Counted from the first letter of the stretch, positions 1-8,014 are shown. The stretch is DNA of 64,000 bases from Pedobacter duraquae (GCF_004362245.1 NZ_SNWM01000001.1:930001-994000); one strand, 5' to 3'. Translations and numbers: made by a program. Notes: generated from the letters alone by a model not told the origin.

Positions 1-1007
1 ATAGCGCTGTTTAAGTCTTCACGAAAAACGAAGTCGCCATTTTTCCAGGCCACAGCCATATCCGTATCGGCATCAGAGACCTGTAAGTTTGTTCCATTGA
101 ATGCAGATTGCTGTCCGGGTTTGAGTGTGACCGATTTGCCCGCCGAGGTGCTAACCGCTATGCTTCCTTCGAGGAGCGTAGTACGGACAAGGGGCTCATC
201 TGGATAACTATTAATGTTGAAATGCGTTCCGAGGACTTTTATTTCCTGTCCAGCATTTCTACCATCGGTTGTAGCCACTACAAACGGCAGTCTTGATTTA
301 CCACTTTTATCCATAACATGAGCAATCTCGAAATAGCCTTCCCCTTTCAAGGTAACTCTACGTTCGGTATCACTGAATGTTGTTGGATAGGTTAGAGAAG
401 AGGCCGCATTGAGCCAGACTTTAGATCCATCGGGAAGGACAATAGCATATTGCCCTCCCTTTGGGGTTTCAATTGTGTTTGTGAAGTTAGATTTAGTATG
501 TGCTGATACAGCTTGATAGATTAGTTCTCCGTTTTTCTTTTTGATAATCTCTATCCCTGATTCAGTGGTGAGCAAGCCATTATTAGTTTTGCTCAGATCA
601 ACACGCTTTCCATCGGCTAAAATCAAGAAGGCGCTATTGGTACCTGGAGCAATGTCTTTTTCCTTACTGATTGTAAATCTTTCTGGAGTAGTCTTTTTCT
701 GTGTATAATATAAAATAGCAAGTGCAGAAACCAAGGTGATGGATGCTGCTATGGCGACCTTTTTAAACCAGCTGAGGCGTACCGTCTTGACTGTCGTATA
801 TGGATTAAGTATAGTTTTATCGGAAATGTCCTGTTGAATATTCTCCCACATTCGGTTACCTAGCGCTTCATAATTGTGGTCTGCTTCTGGATAGTCGGAT
901 TGTTCGCCCTTAAGTAAGTACCAGGTTTCCAATCGGTCGGATTGCTCCACTGAGACTTTTCCCTCCAGATAGGCGTCGATAATTTCTTCGGGTTTAAGGT
1001 ATTTCAT
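1..1007 (-). CDS. FecR-family anti-sigma factor (3' end beyond window)
   Basis: Inner-membrane anti-sigma regulator that would hold the adjacent ECF sigma factor until a TonB-dependent SusC-type receptor signals. The minus-strand frame opens with ATG at 1005-1007 and stays open to the window edge, so about 335 codons are visible and the C-terminus is missing. Residues 1-80 are a cytoplasmic part beginning MKYLKPEEIIDAYLEGK. One membrane segment lies at about residues 83-101 and a periplasmic FecR domain follows, with the typical stretches TPKGGQYAIVLPDGSKVWLN and GTHFNINSYPDEP. It follows the sigma gene after 134 nt. The cognate SusC/SusD pair would be expected left of the window. The family call is secure; the sensed substrate is unknown. 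Confidence 0.9.
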   Translation of the reverse strand, partial: MKYLKPEEIIDAYLEGKVSVEQSDRLETWYLLKGEQSDYPEADHNYEALGNRMWENIQQDISDKTILNPYTTVKTVRLSWFKKVAIAASITLVSALAILYYTQKKTTPERFTISKEKDIAPGTNSAFLILADGKRVDLSKTNNGLLTTESGIEIIKKKNGELIYQAVSAHTKSNFTNTIETPKGGQYAIVLPDGSKVWLNAASSLTYPTTFSDTERRVTLKGEGYFEIAHVMDKSGKSRLPFVVATTDGRNAGQEIKVLGTHFNINSYPDEPLVRTTLLEGSIAVSTSAGKSVTLKPGQQSAFNGTNLQVSDADTDMAVAWKNGDFVFREDLNSA

Positions 1008-1141
1008 AGCTGCTTAATACGCTGATATATTAAGATGACAGTTTGCTCAACACGATGTTGTATGCGATATTAAAAAAAAGTTATCTTTTTGTTAATGGAT
1101 CGTATTTTGTTTTCGAGTTTGGGTAAATCGCATCTCTTGTT

Positions 1142-1720
1142 TTATAAAATAGTAAAGAAGAGCGCTATGTGGTTGCCGAGTTTTTTGCGAAGGATAGTGA
1201 TCGCTTTATTCATCTGCGTTTTAACGGTTAGCTCAGAAATCTCCATTACATCGGCAATTTCTTTATAAGAGAGGTGTTGCTTTCGTTTTAACTCAAAGAC
1301 TTCGCGCATTCTTGACGGGAGATTCTGGATTTCATCCTCAATGAGTTTAGAGAGGATTCGTTCTCTGGTCAGATGATCAGTGAGTTCATAGCCATCAACC
1401 ATAAATTTTTTCAAATCTGTTCGGTATGATGCCTGTACAGAGCTTCTTGCAATGATATTTAACACCTGGTTCCTGACTATGGTATACAGGTATGCAGCCA
1501 GAATAGTATCGGTTGGTAATTCAGGTGCAGCTTTCCATAATTTGGTAAAGGTATCCTGTACAACGTCTTCTGCCTCGTTGTCATTTTTCAGCATTCTGAA
1601 CGCATGACGAAAAAGGATAGGCCAATACCGCTGATAAATTTCGGCAAAGGACGCACTATCGCCGCTTCTAAGTTTTAAAAGCAGTGATTCATCATTTAAT
1701 TTAGCACAATCAGCATCCAT
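1142..1720 (-). CDS. ECF RNA polymerase sigma factor (SusC-associated type)
   Basis: A 192-residue sigma-70 family factor of the extracytoplasmic-function type. Region 2 spans about residues 25-92, including the acidic stretch NDNEAEDVVQDTFTKLW. Region 4 spans about residues 130-183, with the helix-turn-helix LSYKEIADVMEISELTVKTQ. It sits directly upstream of a FecR gene on the same strand, the standard Bacteroidota arrangement for trans-envelope control of a SusC/SusD transporter. The family length is typical. The regulon cannot be read from this window because the likely SusC lies outside it. Confidence 0.93.
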   Translation of the reverse strand: MDADCAKLNDESLLLKLRSGDSASFAEIYQRYWPILFRHAFRMLKNDNEAEDVVQDTFTKLWKAAPELPTDTILAAYLYTIVRNQVLNIIARSSVQASYRTDLKKFMVDGYELTDHLTRERILSKLIEDEIQNLPSRMREVFELKRKQHLSYKEIADVMEISELTVKTQMNKAITILRKKLGNHIALFFTIL

Positions 1721-1878
1721 CCCACAACAATATTACAGTAAATTTAAAATTCCTGAGAGAAGATTCTAATTATAATCGAAATAATTTGACAGTATACCTG
1801 AAAAAACTCATTTCAGTTATATAGGCGAGAGAAATTATTAAAAAAGGTAAATTATTGCACGATAATTCAGCTACTGGA

Positions 1879-2433
1879 TTATTCATTTTTCCATTCTGAG
1901 AGCGTTACTACATCAGCCTGCATAGGAAAAATCTTTTCTGTTAAAACCTTCTGAACTTCAGCATCACGATCTCCACAACAATCAGAAAGTACCGTGATCA
2001 GAAAATCTTTATCAGCAGCTTCCCGTAATGTAGATAATACTACACCGCTTGCTGCCATACCGGCAAGGATGAGATGTTCGATATGCTGAGACCTTAAAAC
2101 GATTTCCAGATCGCTACCAGAAAAGGCACTAATTCGTCGTTTAACGATTACAATATCATTAGCGGCAGGCTCCAACTCTGAATGAATGCTCATCAGCTCT
2201 TCCATATTGGGTGCAGCATACCTGTCTTTATTACCGCCAAACATTTTGTTTGCGGGGTGAATTTCGGGCGCTCCTGGTCGGAAACCTACTTTCACAAAAA
2301 TAACCTGAATACCTACAGATCTTGCATATGTTATCGCTGCAGCTGCATTTCTGAGTAATTCTTGCGCGTTACCGAGACCCGCCAGAACGGCGACCTGCAT
2401 GTCCATTATTAATAGTGCTGTGTTTTTTTGCAT
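1879..2433 (-). CDS. Isochorismatase-fold hydrolase-like protein lacking the nucleophilic Cys
   Basis: A 184-residue protein of the isochorismatase/cysteine hydrolase fold. The first catalytic residue is visible as D11 (ALLIMDMQ) and the Lys as K98 (VIVKRRISAF). The strand that normally carries the nucleophile (pattern GxxTxxCV) reads GMAASGVVLSTLREA, so V131 occupies the Cys position. I recall the SGVVLST form as a recurring subgroup, so this is probably a lineage feature and not decay. A Cys-dependent amidase activity is therefore doubtful and the substrate is unknown. It stands alone, with no partner gene on its strand. Confidence 0.8.
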   Translation of the reverse strand: MQKNTALLIMDMQVAVLAGLGNAQELLRNAAAAITYARSVGIQVIFVKVGFRPGAPEIHPANKMFGGNKDRYAAPNMEELMSIHSELEPAANDIVIVKRRISAFSGSDLEIVLRSQHIEHLILAGMAASGVVLSTLREAADKDFLITVLSDCCGDRDAEVQKVLTEKIFPMQADVVTLSEWKNE

Positions 2434-2607
2434 GTCAAAATGATTAAAGACTTATGATGTATGAAGGTACTGATAAAGTATGGCAGCCGAGGTTTAAGCA
2501 ATCAGAAACTTCAAATGCCGATATGCCCGGTTCAGGTATCTTTTATAACAAGGATGCGACTGATCTATGGATCTTTGTATCACAAAATCATTTTTAAAGC
2601 CACCAAT

Positions 2608-3054
2608 ATGAAAAAAACACACGTATCAAGTTTTAGCTTATTAATAAGCTTATTGCTGCTTTTAATTAATTGTGAAGCACAGGGACAACAGCAAACATCG
2701 ATCATAATAACTGGCATTAAAGGCAATGCCGGTAAAATAATTGTACAAATTTTCAGGGATGAGACGAGTTATCAGGAGCAGATACCCTACAAAAAAATCA
2801 CGTTTCAAAAAACTGGTCTTACCAAAGGCATATTAAACGTTCAGATCCAACTGGAAGCCGGAGTTTATGGATTTACAATGATAGACGACGAAAATGGAAA
2901 TGGGAAAATCGACAAAAATTTGATCGGAATTCCAAAAGAAGGGTTTGGTTTCTCAAACTTCTTTATGGAAAAAATGAAAAAACCAACATTCGATGATTTC
3001 AAAACAGATTTAAAAAAACATGCTGAAATCATCATGAAAGTCAAATACCTATAA
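2608..3054 (+). CDS. Secreted DUF2141 family protein
   Basis: I start the gene at ATG 2608 because this gives a clear signal peptide (MKKTHVSSFSLLISLLLLLI, then NCEAQGQ). The frame is open upstream to 2461 but that extension is unlike a leader. The mature part of about 120 residues matches DUF2141: an immunoglobulin-like start (TSIIITGIKGNAGKIIVQIF), a central GVYGFTMIDDENGNGKIDKN segment, and IPKEGFGFSN near the end. The N in LINCEAQ leaves it open whether the Cys is lipidated. Function of the family is not known. A DUF4397 gene follows 53 nt downstream and may be co-transcribed. Confidence 0.75.
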   Translation: MKKTHVSSFSLLISLLLLLINCEAQGQQQTSIIITGIKGNAGKIIVQIFRDETSYQEQIPYKKITFQKTGLTKGILNVQIQLEAGVYGFTMIDDENGNGKIDKNLIGIPKEGFGFSNFFMEKMKKPTFDDFKTDLKKHAEIIMKVKYL

Positions 3055-3107
3055 GGCTATAGCTTGCCTAATTCAATAATTACAATAAAAACTAAAAATC
3101 ATTTATC

Positions 3108-3788
3108 ATGACAATTTCATCAAACAACAACTTCTTTGCTGGCATCGCTTTGCTAACTTCTGTCCTATTTTCGTCGTGTGAAAAAAACGACATCGATAAC
3201 TCGGGTCAGTTCCATCTTAAAATAGTAAACGCATCACCAACTGCTGGTGCACAGACCTTCACATTGGCAGGCAATGTATTAGTTAGTAATGGCTTAAATT
3301 ATAAGGAATCTTCAGCATATATCACGAGTGCATCTGGCACAAGGCTCGTAGCTGAATTTAAAAATCAGGGGACGAACAGCATTTATGCTTCGGGAGAAAT
3401 CTGGACAGCCAACAATATCAATCAAACAGTATATCTGGCTGGTCAGGGTTCAAAAGCGAGGGTTAAAGTTTTTACAGACGATCTTGCCGCCCCAAACAAC
3501 AATCAAGTAAAGGTGAAATTTATTGATTTCAGCGACAATGGCCCCTCAGTTGTGAAAATAGAAAATGGAACTGGCGACGATCTGGTGAGCAGTTTGGCGA
3601 GAAACGAAGACAGTGGCTATAAATATGTAGCAGCAGGCACCTTTACAGTTCAGATTAAAGGTCTAACTGGTACTAATAATGCCAACACCTTTGTCGTACC
3701 AAATCTTCAGGCCGGAAAAATTTACACAATTTACTTTACTGACGCGGCTGATGGTGGCATGGTTGTAAATACGGTACAACATAACTAA
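3108..3788 (+). CDS. DUF4397-type lipoprotein
   Basis: A 226-residue exported protein. The N-terminus has a hydrophobic leader and lipobox (LLTSVLFSSC), so the mature protein is probably a lipoprotein starting CEKNDIDN. The rest is beta-rich and carries the DUF4397 pattern: a first unit starting LKIVNASPTAGAQTFTLAGN and a second VKVKFIDFSDNGPSVVKI with GKIYTIYFTDAADGG at the end. Members are surface or periplasmic proteins of unknown role. The strong hairpin at 3845-3882 lies after the stop and could end its transcript. Confidence 0.75.
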   Translation: MTISSNNNFFAGIALLTSVLFSSCEKNDIDNSGQFHLKIVNASPTAGAQTFTLAGNVLVSNGLNYKESSAYITSASGTRLVAEFKNQGTNSIYASGEIWTANNINQTVYLAGQGSKARVKVFTDDLAAPNNNQVKVKFIDFSDNGPSVVKIENGTGDDLVSSLARNEDSGYKYVAAGTFTVQIKGLTGTNNANTFVVPNLQAGKIYTIYFTDAADGGMVVNTVQHN

Positions 3789-3844
3789 TGAAATTTGATC
3801 GTTCATTTTCGACATATCACTTACGGTAATATATATTTTTCTTC

Positions 3845-3882
3845 AGGTTACATTTTGTCCGCTTCGGCGAACAAAATGACCT
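3845..3882 (+). promoter_or_regulatory. Hairpin/operator with TTCG loop upstream of the LytS-type kinase gene
   Basis: Inverted repeat CATTTTGT (3851-3858) and ACAAAATG (3871-3878), with an inner CGC-TTCG-GCG stem-loop and outer AGGT/ACCT pairs. It can act as a terminator for the preceding lipoprotein gene, but no U-tract follows. The core TTTGTCCGCTTCGG recurs upstream of the porin gene at the same distance from the promoter -7 box, which favours a protein-binding site. Confidence 0.6.
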
Positions 3883-3901
3883 AAATTGATCTTGCATTAG
3901 C

Positions 3902-3909
3902 TACATTTG
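3902..3909 (+). promoter_or_regulatory. Bacteroidota -7 promoter box (TACATTTG)
   Basis: TACATTTG fits the Bacteroidota -7 consensus TAnnTTTG exactly. Its last base is only 5 nt before the ATG at 3915, which would make the kinase mRNA almost leaderless. Confidence 0.5.
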
Positions 3910-3914
3910 GTAAG

Positions 3915-4952
3915 ATGCCACACAATCTACCAACAAAACGTCTAAATCGTCTAAGCTTATTGCTTGCAGCCATTATTGGCATCATCTTTCATATCATTAT
4001 ATCTCACAACTCCAGTGCACAGAGTAATTATTATTTTACGCTCTTTACAGTACTTGGGGTAATTCTAGTTGGATTTTCTGATGTGATTACCATGGTACAG
4101 CTTGCAAAGCTGTATAAACCGCAGTCCCTAAAATTCAGAATTTATAGAAATGTGATTACCTACCCGGTTAGTGTACTGATCTATTTACTGGTATGGCCTG
4201 TTATCGCACTACTTGCCGGAAAGAAATGGTCATACGATGATATTGAATTGTTTCTTGCATTCTTTGGTTCGGGACTTGTTATTAACACGATGATCATGAT
4301 TCTGCACGATTCAGTCATGTTATATGAACATAAACTGCACAGCGAACTGGAATTATCCAGACTACAGATCGCTAATGCAGAGGCGACTAATCAATTGCTC
4401 AAACAACAAATTCAACCTCATTTTCTTTTCAATGCTTTAAACACCCTTAAGGCACTTTACAATAGCGACACGCAGGCCGGTGACACCTATCTGGTGCATA
4501 TGGCTGCCTTTCTGCGTGCGTCGGTATTCAGAAGATCGACAAATATTTCAAGTCTGGAGGACGAACTTGAATTGCTGAATGACTATTTAGTGATGCAGCA
4601 AATTAGATTTGGCGTGGCCTTAGATTGTCGGGTAACGATAACCACACAAATGAAAAAAAAGTACACCTTGCCCACTTTTTCCCTGCAGCCTTTACTAGAG
4701 AATGCGATCAAGCACAACAATTTCACCCAACAGGATCCGTTGATTATTACTGTTTTTCAGGAAGGAGATTGGCTGATTTTCAGGAATAATATACAGCAGA
4801 AAAAGATCAGAACTGAATCTACGAATTACGGATTGGCCAATCTTTCTGACCGGTCCAGGCTCTGTTCAGGAGAAGAAATACGCATTGAGGAAGATGGCAA
4901 AATGTTTTCGGTCAGTATTAAAATGTTAAAAAATGAAGCTAATAATTATTGA
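3915..4952 (+). CDS. LytS/YehU-type sensor histidine kinase
   Basis: Membrane sensor kinase of 345 residues. Four hydrophobic segments lie at about residues 13-30, 38-60, 78-100 and 109-135. The His_kinase domain follows with the phospho-accepting H169 in QQIQPHFLFNALNTLKALY, and an N-box-like LQPLLENAIKHNNF in the ATPase part. There is no separate periplasmic ligand domain, so the signal is probably sensed in or near the membrane. The last 20 nt overlap the response regulator gene, which indicates translational coupling and a kinase/regulator pair. The ATG at 3915 is needed for the first membrane segment. Confidence 0.9.
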   Translation: MPHNLPTKRLNRLSLLLAAIIGIIFHIIISHNSSAQSNYYFTLFTVLGVILVGFSDVITMVQLAKLYKPQSLKFRIYRNVITYPVSVLIYLLVWPVIALLAGKKWSYDDIELFLAFFGSGLVINTMIMILHDSVMLYEHKLHSELELSRLQIANAEATNQLLKQQIQPHFLFNALNTLKALYNSDTQAGDTYLVHMAAFLRASVFRRSTNISSLEDELELLNDYLVMQQIRFGVALDCRVTITTQMKKKYTLPTFSLQPLLENAIKHNNFTQQDPLIITVFQEGDWLIFRNNIQQKKIRTESTNYGLANLSDRSRLCSGEEIRIEEDGKMFSVSIKMLKNEANNY

Positions 4953-5697
4953 AGACGAAGAACTGGTAGCGCTTGAGTTAGAACAAAACATCAGGAAGCT
5001 AATGGATATACCATTAACGATTGTACATCTGAGATCGGTGAAAGAGTCCATCCAATATTTCGAACATTCAGATTTACCGGATCTCATTTTCAGCGACATA
5101 CAGCTAGGAGACGGTTTAAGTTTCGAGATCTTTGTGGAAACACAGATAGCTGTTCCAGTTATCTTTTGTACCGCTTATGATGAGTATGCACTTGATGCAT
5201 TTAAAACCAACGGAATAGACTATATTTTGAAACCTTTCACCATGCAGATGTTGGATGCAGCCTTGAATAAGTATAAAGCTTTGAAGCAGATGTTTTCGAC
5301 TGATCAAACTCCGCAGTACGATGCTTTACTACACCTGCTGAATATCCACGAGGAGAAAAAAACGTCTTCCATACTTGTTCACCATAAGGATAAAATTATT
5401 CCTGTAAAAACTGAGGACATCGCCATATGCTATCTAAAAAATGAGATCGTACATATGGTCACATTTTCAGGCGCTTGCTTTTACCCCAATAAAAACCTGG
5501 ATGAGTTAGAAAGATCACTTGGGACTGCATATTTCAGGGCAAACCGGCAGGTGCTTGTCTGTAGAAATACAATCATTGATGTTTCTAATTTTTTTTCCAG
5601 AAAACTATCATTAAACCTAAAAATCCCGATTGACGAAAAAGTCATCGTTAGCAAAGCTAAGTCTTCCCAGTTTCTGGAATGGCTCTCCATGGGTTAA
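4933..5697 (+). CDS. LytTR-family response regulator
   Basis: A 254-residue DNA-binding partner of the upstream kinase. The receiver domain covers about residues 1-120 with acidic pocket EDEE and phospho-acceptor D55 in LIFSDIQLGDG. K is in the conserved DYILKPF. The LytTR DNA-binding domain covers about residues 145-245 (IPVKTEDIAICYLKNEIVHMVTFSG, then FFRANRQVLV-like FRANRQVLVCRNTI). The gene starts inside the kinase gene. The porin gene 128 nt downstream shares an upstream element with the kinase gene and is a likely target. Confidence 0.92.
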   Translation: MKLIIIEDEELVALELEQNIRKLMDIPLTIVHLRSVKESIQYFEHSDLPDLIFSDIQLGDGLSFEIFVETQIAVPVIFCTAYDEYALDAFKTNGIDYILKPFTMQMLDAALNKYKALKQMFSTDQTPQYDALLHLLNIHEEKKTSSILVHHKDKIIPVKTEDIAICYLKNEIVHMVTFSGACFYPNKNLDELERSLGTAYFRANRQVLVCRNTIIDVSNFFSRKLSLNLKIPIDEKVIVSKAKSSQFLEWLSMG

Positions 5698-5713
5698 ATC
5701 CAGTTTAAGTTCG

Positions 5714-5729
5714 ACTTTGCCCGCTTCGG
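5714..5729 (+). promoter_or_regulatory. Second copy of the TTTGYCCGCTTCGG element
   Basis: ACTTTGCCCGCTTCGG matches the element at 3852-3867 over TTTG-Y-CCGCTTCGG. In both places the CCGCTTCGG core ends 42 nt before the end of a promoter-like TTTG. It is a probable site for the LytTR regulator encoded just upstream; that assignment is inference. Confidence 0.5.
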
Positions 5730-5763
5730 GTAGAAATCATTTTTCAGACGCGCTTTTGAGCTA

Positions 5764-5771
5764 CATCTTTG
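5764..5771 (+). promoter_or_regulatory. -7 promoter-like box (CATCTTTG) for the porin gene
   Basis: CATCTTTG matches TAnnTTTG at all defined bases but the first. It lies 54 nt before the porin ATG and at the same spacing from the CCGCTTCGG core as the perfect box of the kinase gene. Confidence 0.4.
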
Positions 5772-5825
5772 AATAAATAAAAAAAGACGTAGCGTCAAAA
5801 AAAAGCAAATTTAAAAAAGGAATTT

Positions 5826-6419
5826 ATGAAAAAGTCGACATTAATGTTAATCTGTTTTGTGCTTGTATCCATTAACAGTTTCAGTCAGGGAATAGCAAAG
5901 AAAATATTCAGCCGTATGGAGTTTGGTATTAAAGGCGGGGCCAATTACAGTGATTTTACCGATGCAAATTTCTCGACAGATCCGCTGGTAGGCTTCCATG
6001 GGGGATTTACGGTAGCATATAAGTTTACTGATCACTTTATGATCCAGGAAGAGTTTCTTTTTTCAACCCAAGGGACCAAAGTGCTTGATGGTCCTTTAGG
6101 CACGCAGGAATTAAAGCTCTCGTATTTTAATGTACCCATTCTACTGAAATACAGAACGAGTTTCGGTGTTTATATTGAAGGAGGCAGCCAGGTAGGCATC
6201 AAAGTTAAAGAGGATGTTGCTAACTTCAACGGAACAGATTTCGCGAAAAAAATAGACTTTGCAGCAGTTGGAGGTATCGGTTATCAAACGAAGATTGGGC
6301 TTGGTATCGGGGCGCGATATGTTTACGGGTTGGGTAAACTATCTGATCTAAACATCTCCAATATCAATAATGATATTAAAAACAACAGCATTCAAGGCAG
6401 TCTGTTTTTTGTGTTCTAA
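5826..6419 (+). CDS. Porin-family outer-membrane beta-barrel protein
   Basis: A small 197-residue outer-membrane barrel. A signal peptide (MKKSTLMLICFVLVSINSFSQ) is followed by alternating beta strands, with the family start MEFGIKGGANYSDFTDANFST and central FHGGFTVAYKFTDHFMIQEEFLFSTQGTK. The C-terminus is IQGSLFFVF, ending in Phe as expected for barrel insertion. Size and pattern fit the PorT/outer-membrane beta-barrel domain common in Bacteroidota. It follows the LytS/LytTR pair and shares their upstream element, so it is probably induced by them. Confidence 0.85.
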   Translation: MKKSTLMLICFVLVSINSFSQGIAKKIFSRMEFGIKGGANYSDFTDANFSTDPLVGFHGGFTVAYKFTDHFMIQEEFLFSTQGTKVLDGPLGTQELKLSYFNVPILLKYRTSFGVYIEGGSQVGIKVKEDVANFNGTDFAKKIDFAAVGGIGYQTKIGLGIGARYVYGLGKLSDLNISNINNDIKNNSIQGSLFFVF

Positions 6420-6430
6420 AAAACTCAAAC

Positions 6431-6468
6431 AACGCCGGCCGCTGTAGTAGTCAACAGTTGCCGGCGTT
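6431..6468. terminator. Hairpin between porin and DUF308 genes
   Basis: Perfect 9-bp inverted repeat AACGCCGGC (6431-6439) and GCCGGCGTT (6460-6468) with an inner CTGT/ACAG pair. It lies between two convergent genes and probably terminates the porin transcript; the trailing T-run is weak. Confidence 0.65.
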
Positions 6469-6515
6469 ATTTGATTAGAAGGTAAGATGAGCATAAAACT
6501 CAGCCTTCAGATCGC

Positions 6516-7088
6516 TTAATTTCTCATTTTCCCTAAGCGGTAAGCCGCAAGCAAATAATAGAAGGCACCAAAAGCCGCATAGCCTGCCAGACTGGTGATG
6601 CCCATTGTTGGATCATGTGCCAATACGATAAAAGAACTTCCACCCAGGATGGACTGCCCTCCACTGATGATCATTGGCCACTGACCGCCTAAAGTTTTCC
6701 TGCGTTTTATGGCGAGGATCAACTGGATCAGACCTGTAAGGATGGCCCATGCTCCGAATACCATAAGCGCTTCTGGAACGCCTTTTTGCAGAGCCAGCGC
6801 AACCGCTATAGTGGTAATTGTGCTGATGGCAGCGTTGATGTATTGAGGCATTTTGGACGTTCCGGTACTTTGTGCACGGATATCAAGAATTGTCCCGAAT
6901 ACATCCCAGGCCGGATAAATAATGAGTAACACCGAGGCGACACCGGAAGAAGTCTTGGCGAGTAAAGCAACCAGGATTACCCAGATGATGGAAAACGCAG
7001 CTCTAACAAAATAAAGGGTACGTAATGAGTTTGCAGTATCAGCGGCCTGGCCAGCTTGTGTAGTGCTTTTTAGAGATGTTGAAGTCAT
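6516..7088 (-). CDS. DUF308-type membrane protein
   Basis: Integral membrane protein with about six hydrophobic helices, for example IIWVILVALLAKTSSGVASV, YINAAISTITTIAVALAL, ALMVFGAWAILTGLIQLILAI and the C-terminal GYAAFGAFYYLLAAYRLG. The pattern fits the DUF308/HdeD-like family. I choose ATG at 7088 (MTSTSLKSTTQ) because the longer in-frame extension to 7136 adds a charged stretch without support. Function is unknown; some relatives are linked to acid stress. An 18-nt palindrome 58 nt upstream may be its operator. Confidence 0.7.
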   Translation of the reverse strand: MTSTSLKSTTQAGQAADTANSLRTLYFVRAAFSIIWVILVALLAKTSSGVASVLLIIYPAWDVFGTILDIRAQSTGTSKMPQYINAAISTITTIAVALALQKGVPEALMVFGAWAILTGLIQLILAIKRRKTLGGQWPMIISGGQSILGGSSFIVLAHDPTMGITSLAGYAAFGAFYYLLAAYRLGKMRN

Positions 7089-7534
7089 GACTTTAATTTT
7101 TAAGTGTTTTGATGATTCAAAGATCTCTACTTCCAAGCATGACTTTTTTAACCTGGGTTAAAATCGTATACTATTTCCTACTTAGTATTTCTACAAATCA
7201 AACTATCGAAAAGGGATCTATTTTGATCGCTCTAAATCAAAGGCCAGAGAAAAGATCATCATTGATAAAATGTTTTCAGATTTGAGTCGTCTATTAAAGT
7301 ATGAACATGAAAAATACGAACAACCTATCACTTTCTCAGGAACCTCAAATACGTTTCCCACTGTGTCAAATGATAACAGGCAATTCTCCAACTCATGAGA
7401 ATGGTTTGTTAAAAAAAGAACATTTCGGAATATTTTTAGAGAATCTACATCAGGGATCAACTATTAAAACACATGCTACTGATCAATATAGATCTGCGAC
7501 GCATGGTTTAGGAAGTACCTTAGAACTCGATTAT
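7089..7534. other. Intergenic stretch between DUF308 and HxlR genes
   Basis: 446 nt without a recognisable gene family. It holds the palindrome at 7146-7163 and one weak plus-strand reading frame listed separately. A minus-strand frame at 7218-7460 shows no family features. Confidence 0.5.
7146..7163. promoter_or_regulatory. 18-nt palindrome upstream of the DUF308 gene
   Basis: TTTTAACCTGGGTTAAAA has 8-bp perfect arms around TG. Size and symmetry fit a dimeric repressor or activator site, 58 nt upstream of the start at 7088. No regulator can be assigned. Confidence 0.45.
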
Positions 7535-7555
7535 TTACTTGCTATCTCGGGTTAG
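7301..7555 (+). CDS. Possible small protein, unrecognised
   Basis: An 84-codon frame with ATG start (MNMKNTNNLSLSQEPQIRF) and ordinary codon use, ending LDYLLAISG. It has no signal peptide, membrane segment or known motif. It overlaps the 3' end of the convergent HxlR gene by 21 nt. A chance frame is about as likely as a gene. Confidence 0.25.
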   Translation: MNMKNTNNLSLSQEPQIRFPLCQMITGNSPTHENGLLKKEHFGIFLENLHQGSTIKTHATDQYRSATHGLGSTLELDYLLAISG

Positions 7556-7936
7556 ACTATAACTTGTCAGCCTCATACTCTGTTTGACCTTTTCGCGGTG
7601 TTGGCCACCCCATAAACTCAACTCCCGTAATACATTTTTCAATGTTTTACTATAATCAGTAGCCTCATAAATAATAGCTACCGGCGTTGTCGGGTATACC
7701 TTTCTGGTAATAAAACCATTCAATTCCAGATCTTTCAGTTCCTTGGCAAGTACTTTGGAGGATATTCCAGTAATTTCATTTTGAATTTCGTTGAAGCGCT
7801 TAGCTAACTGAACCAGGCTTAGAATCAGGGGGAGCTTCCATTTTCCATTGAGTACATATAACGCATCAATTACATTTTTTAGGGAGTGTGCGCATTCCTC
7901 GGTGCTTGGCAGGGCGTTATTCAACTGATTATTCAT
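7535..7936 (-). CDS. HxlR-family transcriptional regulator
   Basis: A 133-residue winged-helix regulator. The HxlR core is visible: CAHSLKNVIDALYVLNGKWKLPLILSL (first helices), then FNEIQNEITGISSKVLAKELKDLELNGFITR (recognition helix and wing), then the usual YEATDYSKTLKNVLRELSLWG. The N-terminal Cys before the helix (EECAHS) is the position used for redox or quinone sensing in HypR/QorR-like relatives. It is divergent from an azoreductase gene, a common pairing for electrophile or quinone response, with a 26-nt palindrome between them. Confidence 0.9.
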   Translation of the reverse strand: MNNQLNNALPSTEECAHSLKNVIDALYVLNGKWKLPLILSLVQLAKRFNEIQNEITGISSKVLAKELKDLELNGFITRKVYPTTPVAIIYEATDYSKTLKNVLRELSLWGGQHREKVKQSMRLTSYSLTRDSK

Positions 7937-7957
7937 AGTGACAAAGGTACCGACTTT

Positions 7958-7983
7958 CCCAAAGGTAAGCGCTTACCTTTGGG
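7958..7983. promoter_or_regulatory. 26-nt perfect palindrome, probable HxlR operator
   Basis: Perfect inverted repeat with half-site CCCAAAGGTAAGC, centred between 7970 and 7971. Further half-sites AAAGGTA (7943-7949) and TACCTTT (8015-8021) flank it. It is 21 nt from the HxlR start and 78 nt from the azoreductase start, so one bound dimer could control both directions. Confidence 0.7.
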
Positions 7984-8014
7984 TAACTACTAACCTTTTA
8001 TCACCAGACAGCGA

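Noticed and set aside
1048..1060. CAACA-CGA-TGTTG repeat between sigma factor and FecR genes
   Set aside because: Five-base arms are expected by chance and there is no U-tract or conserved partner.
7218..7460. 80-codon minus-strand frame between DUF308 and HxlR genes
   Set aside because: No recognisable feature, and it overlaps an equally weak plus-strand frame; no basis to call it a gene.
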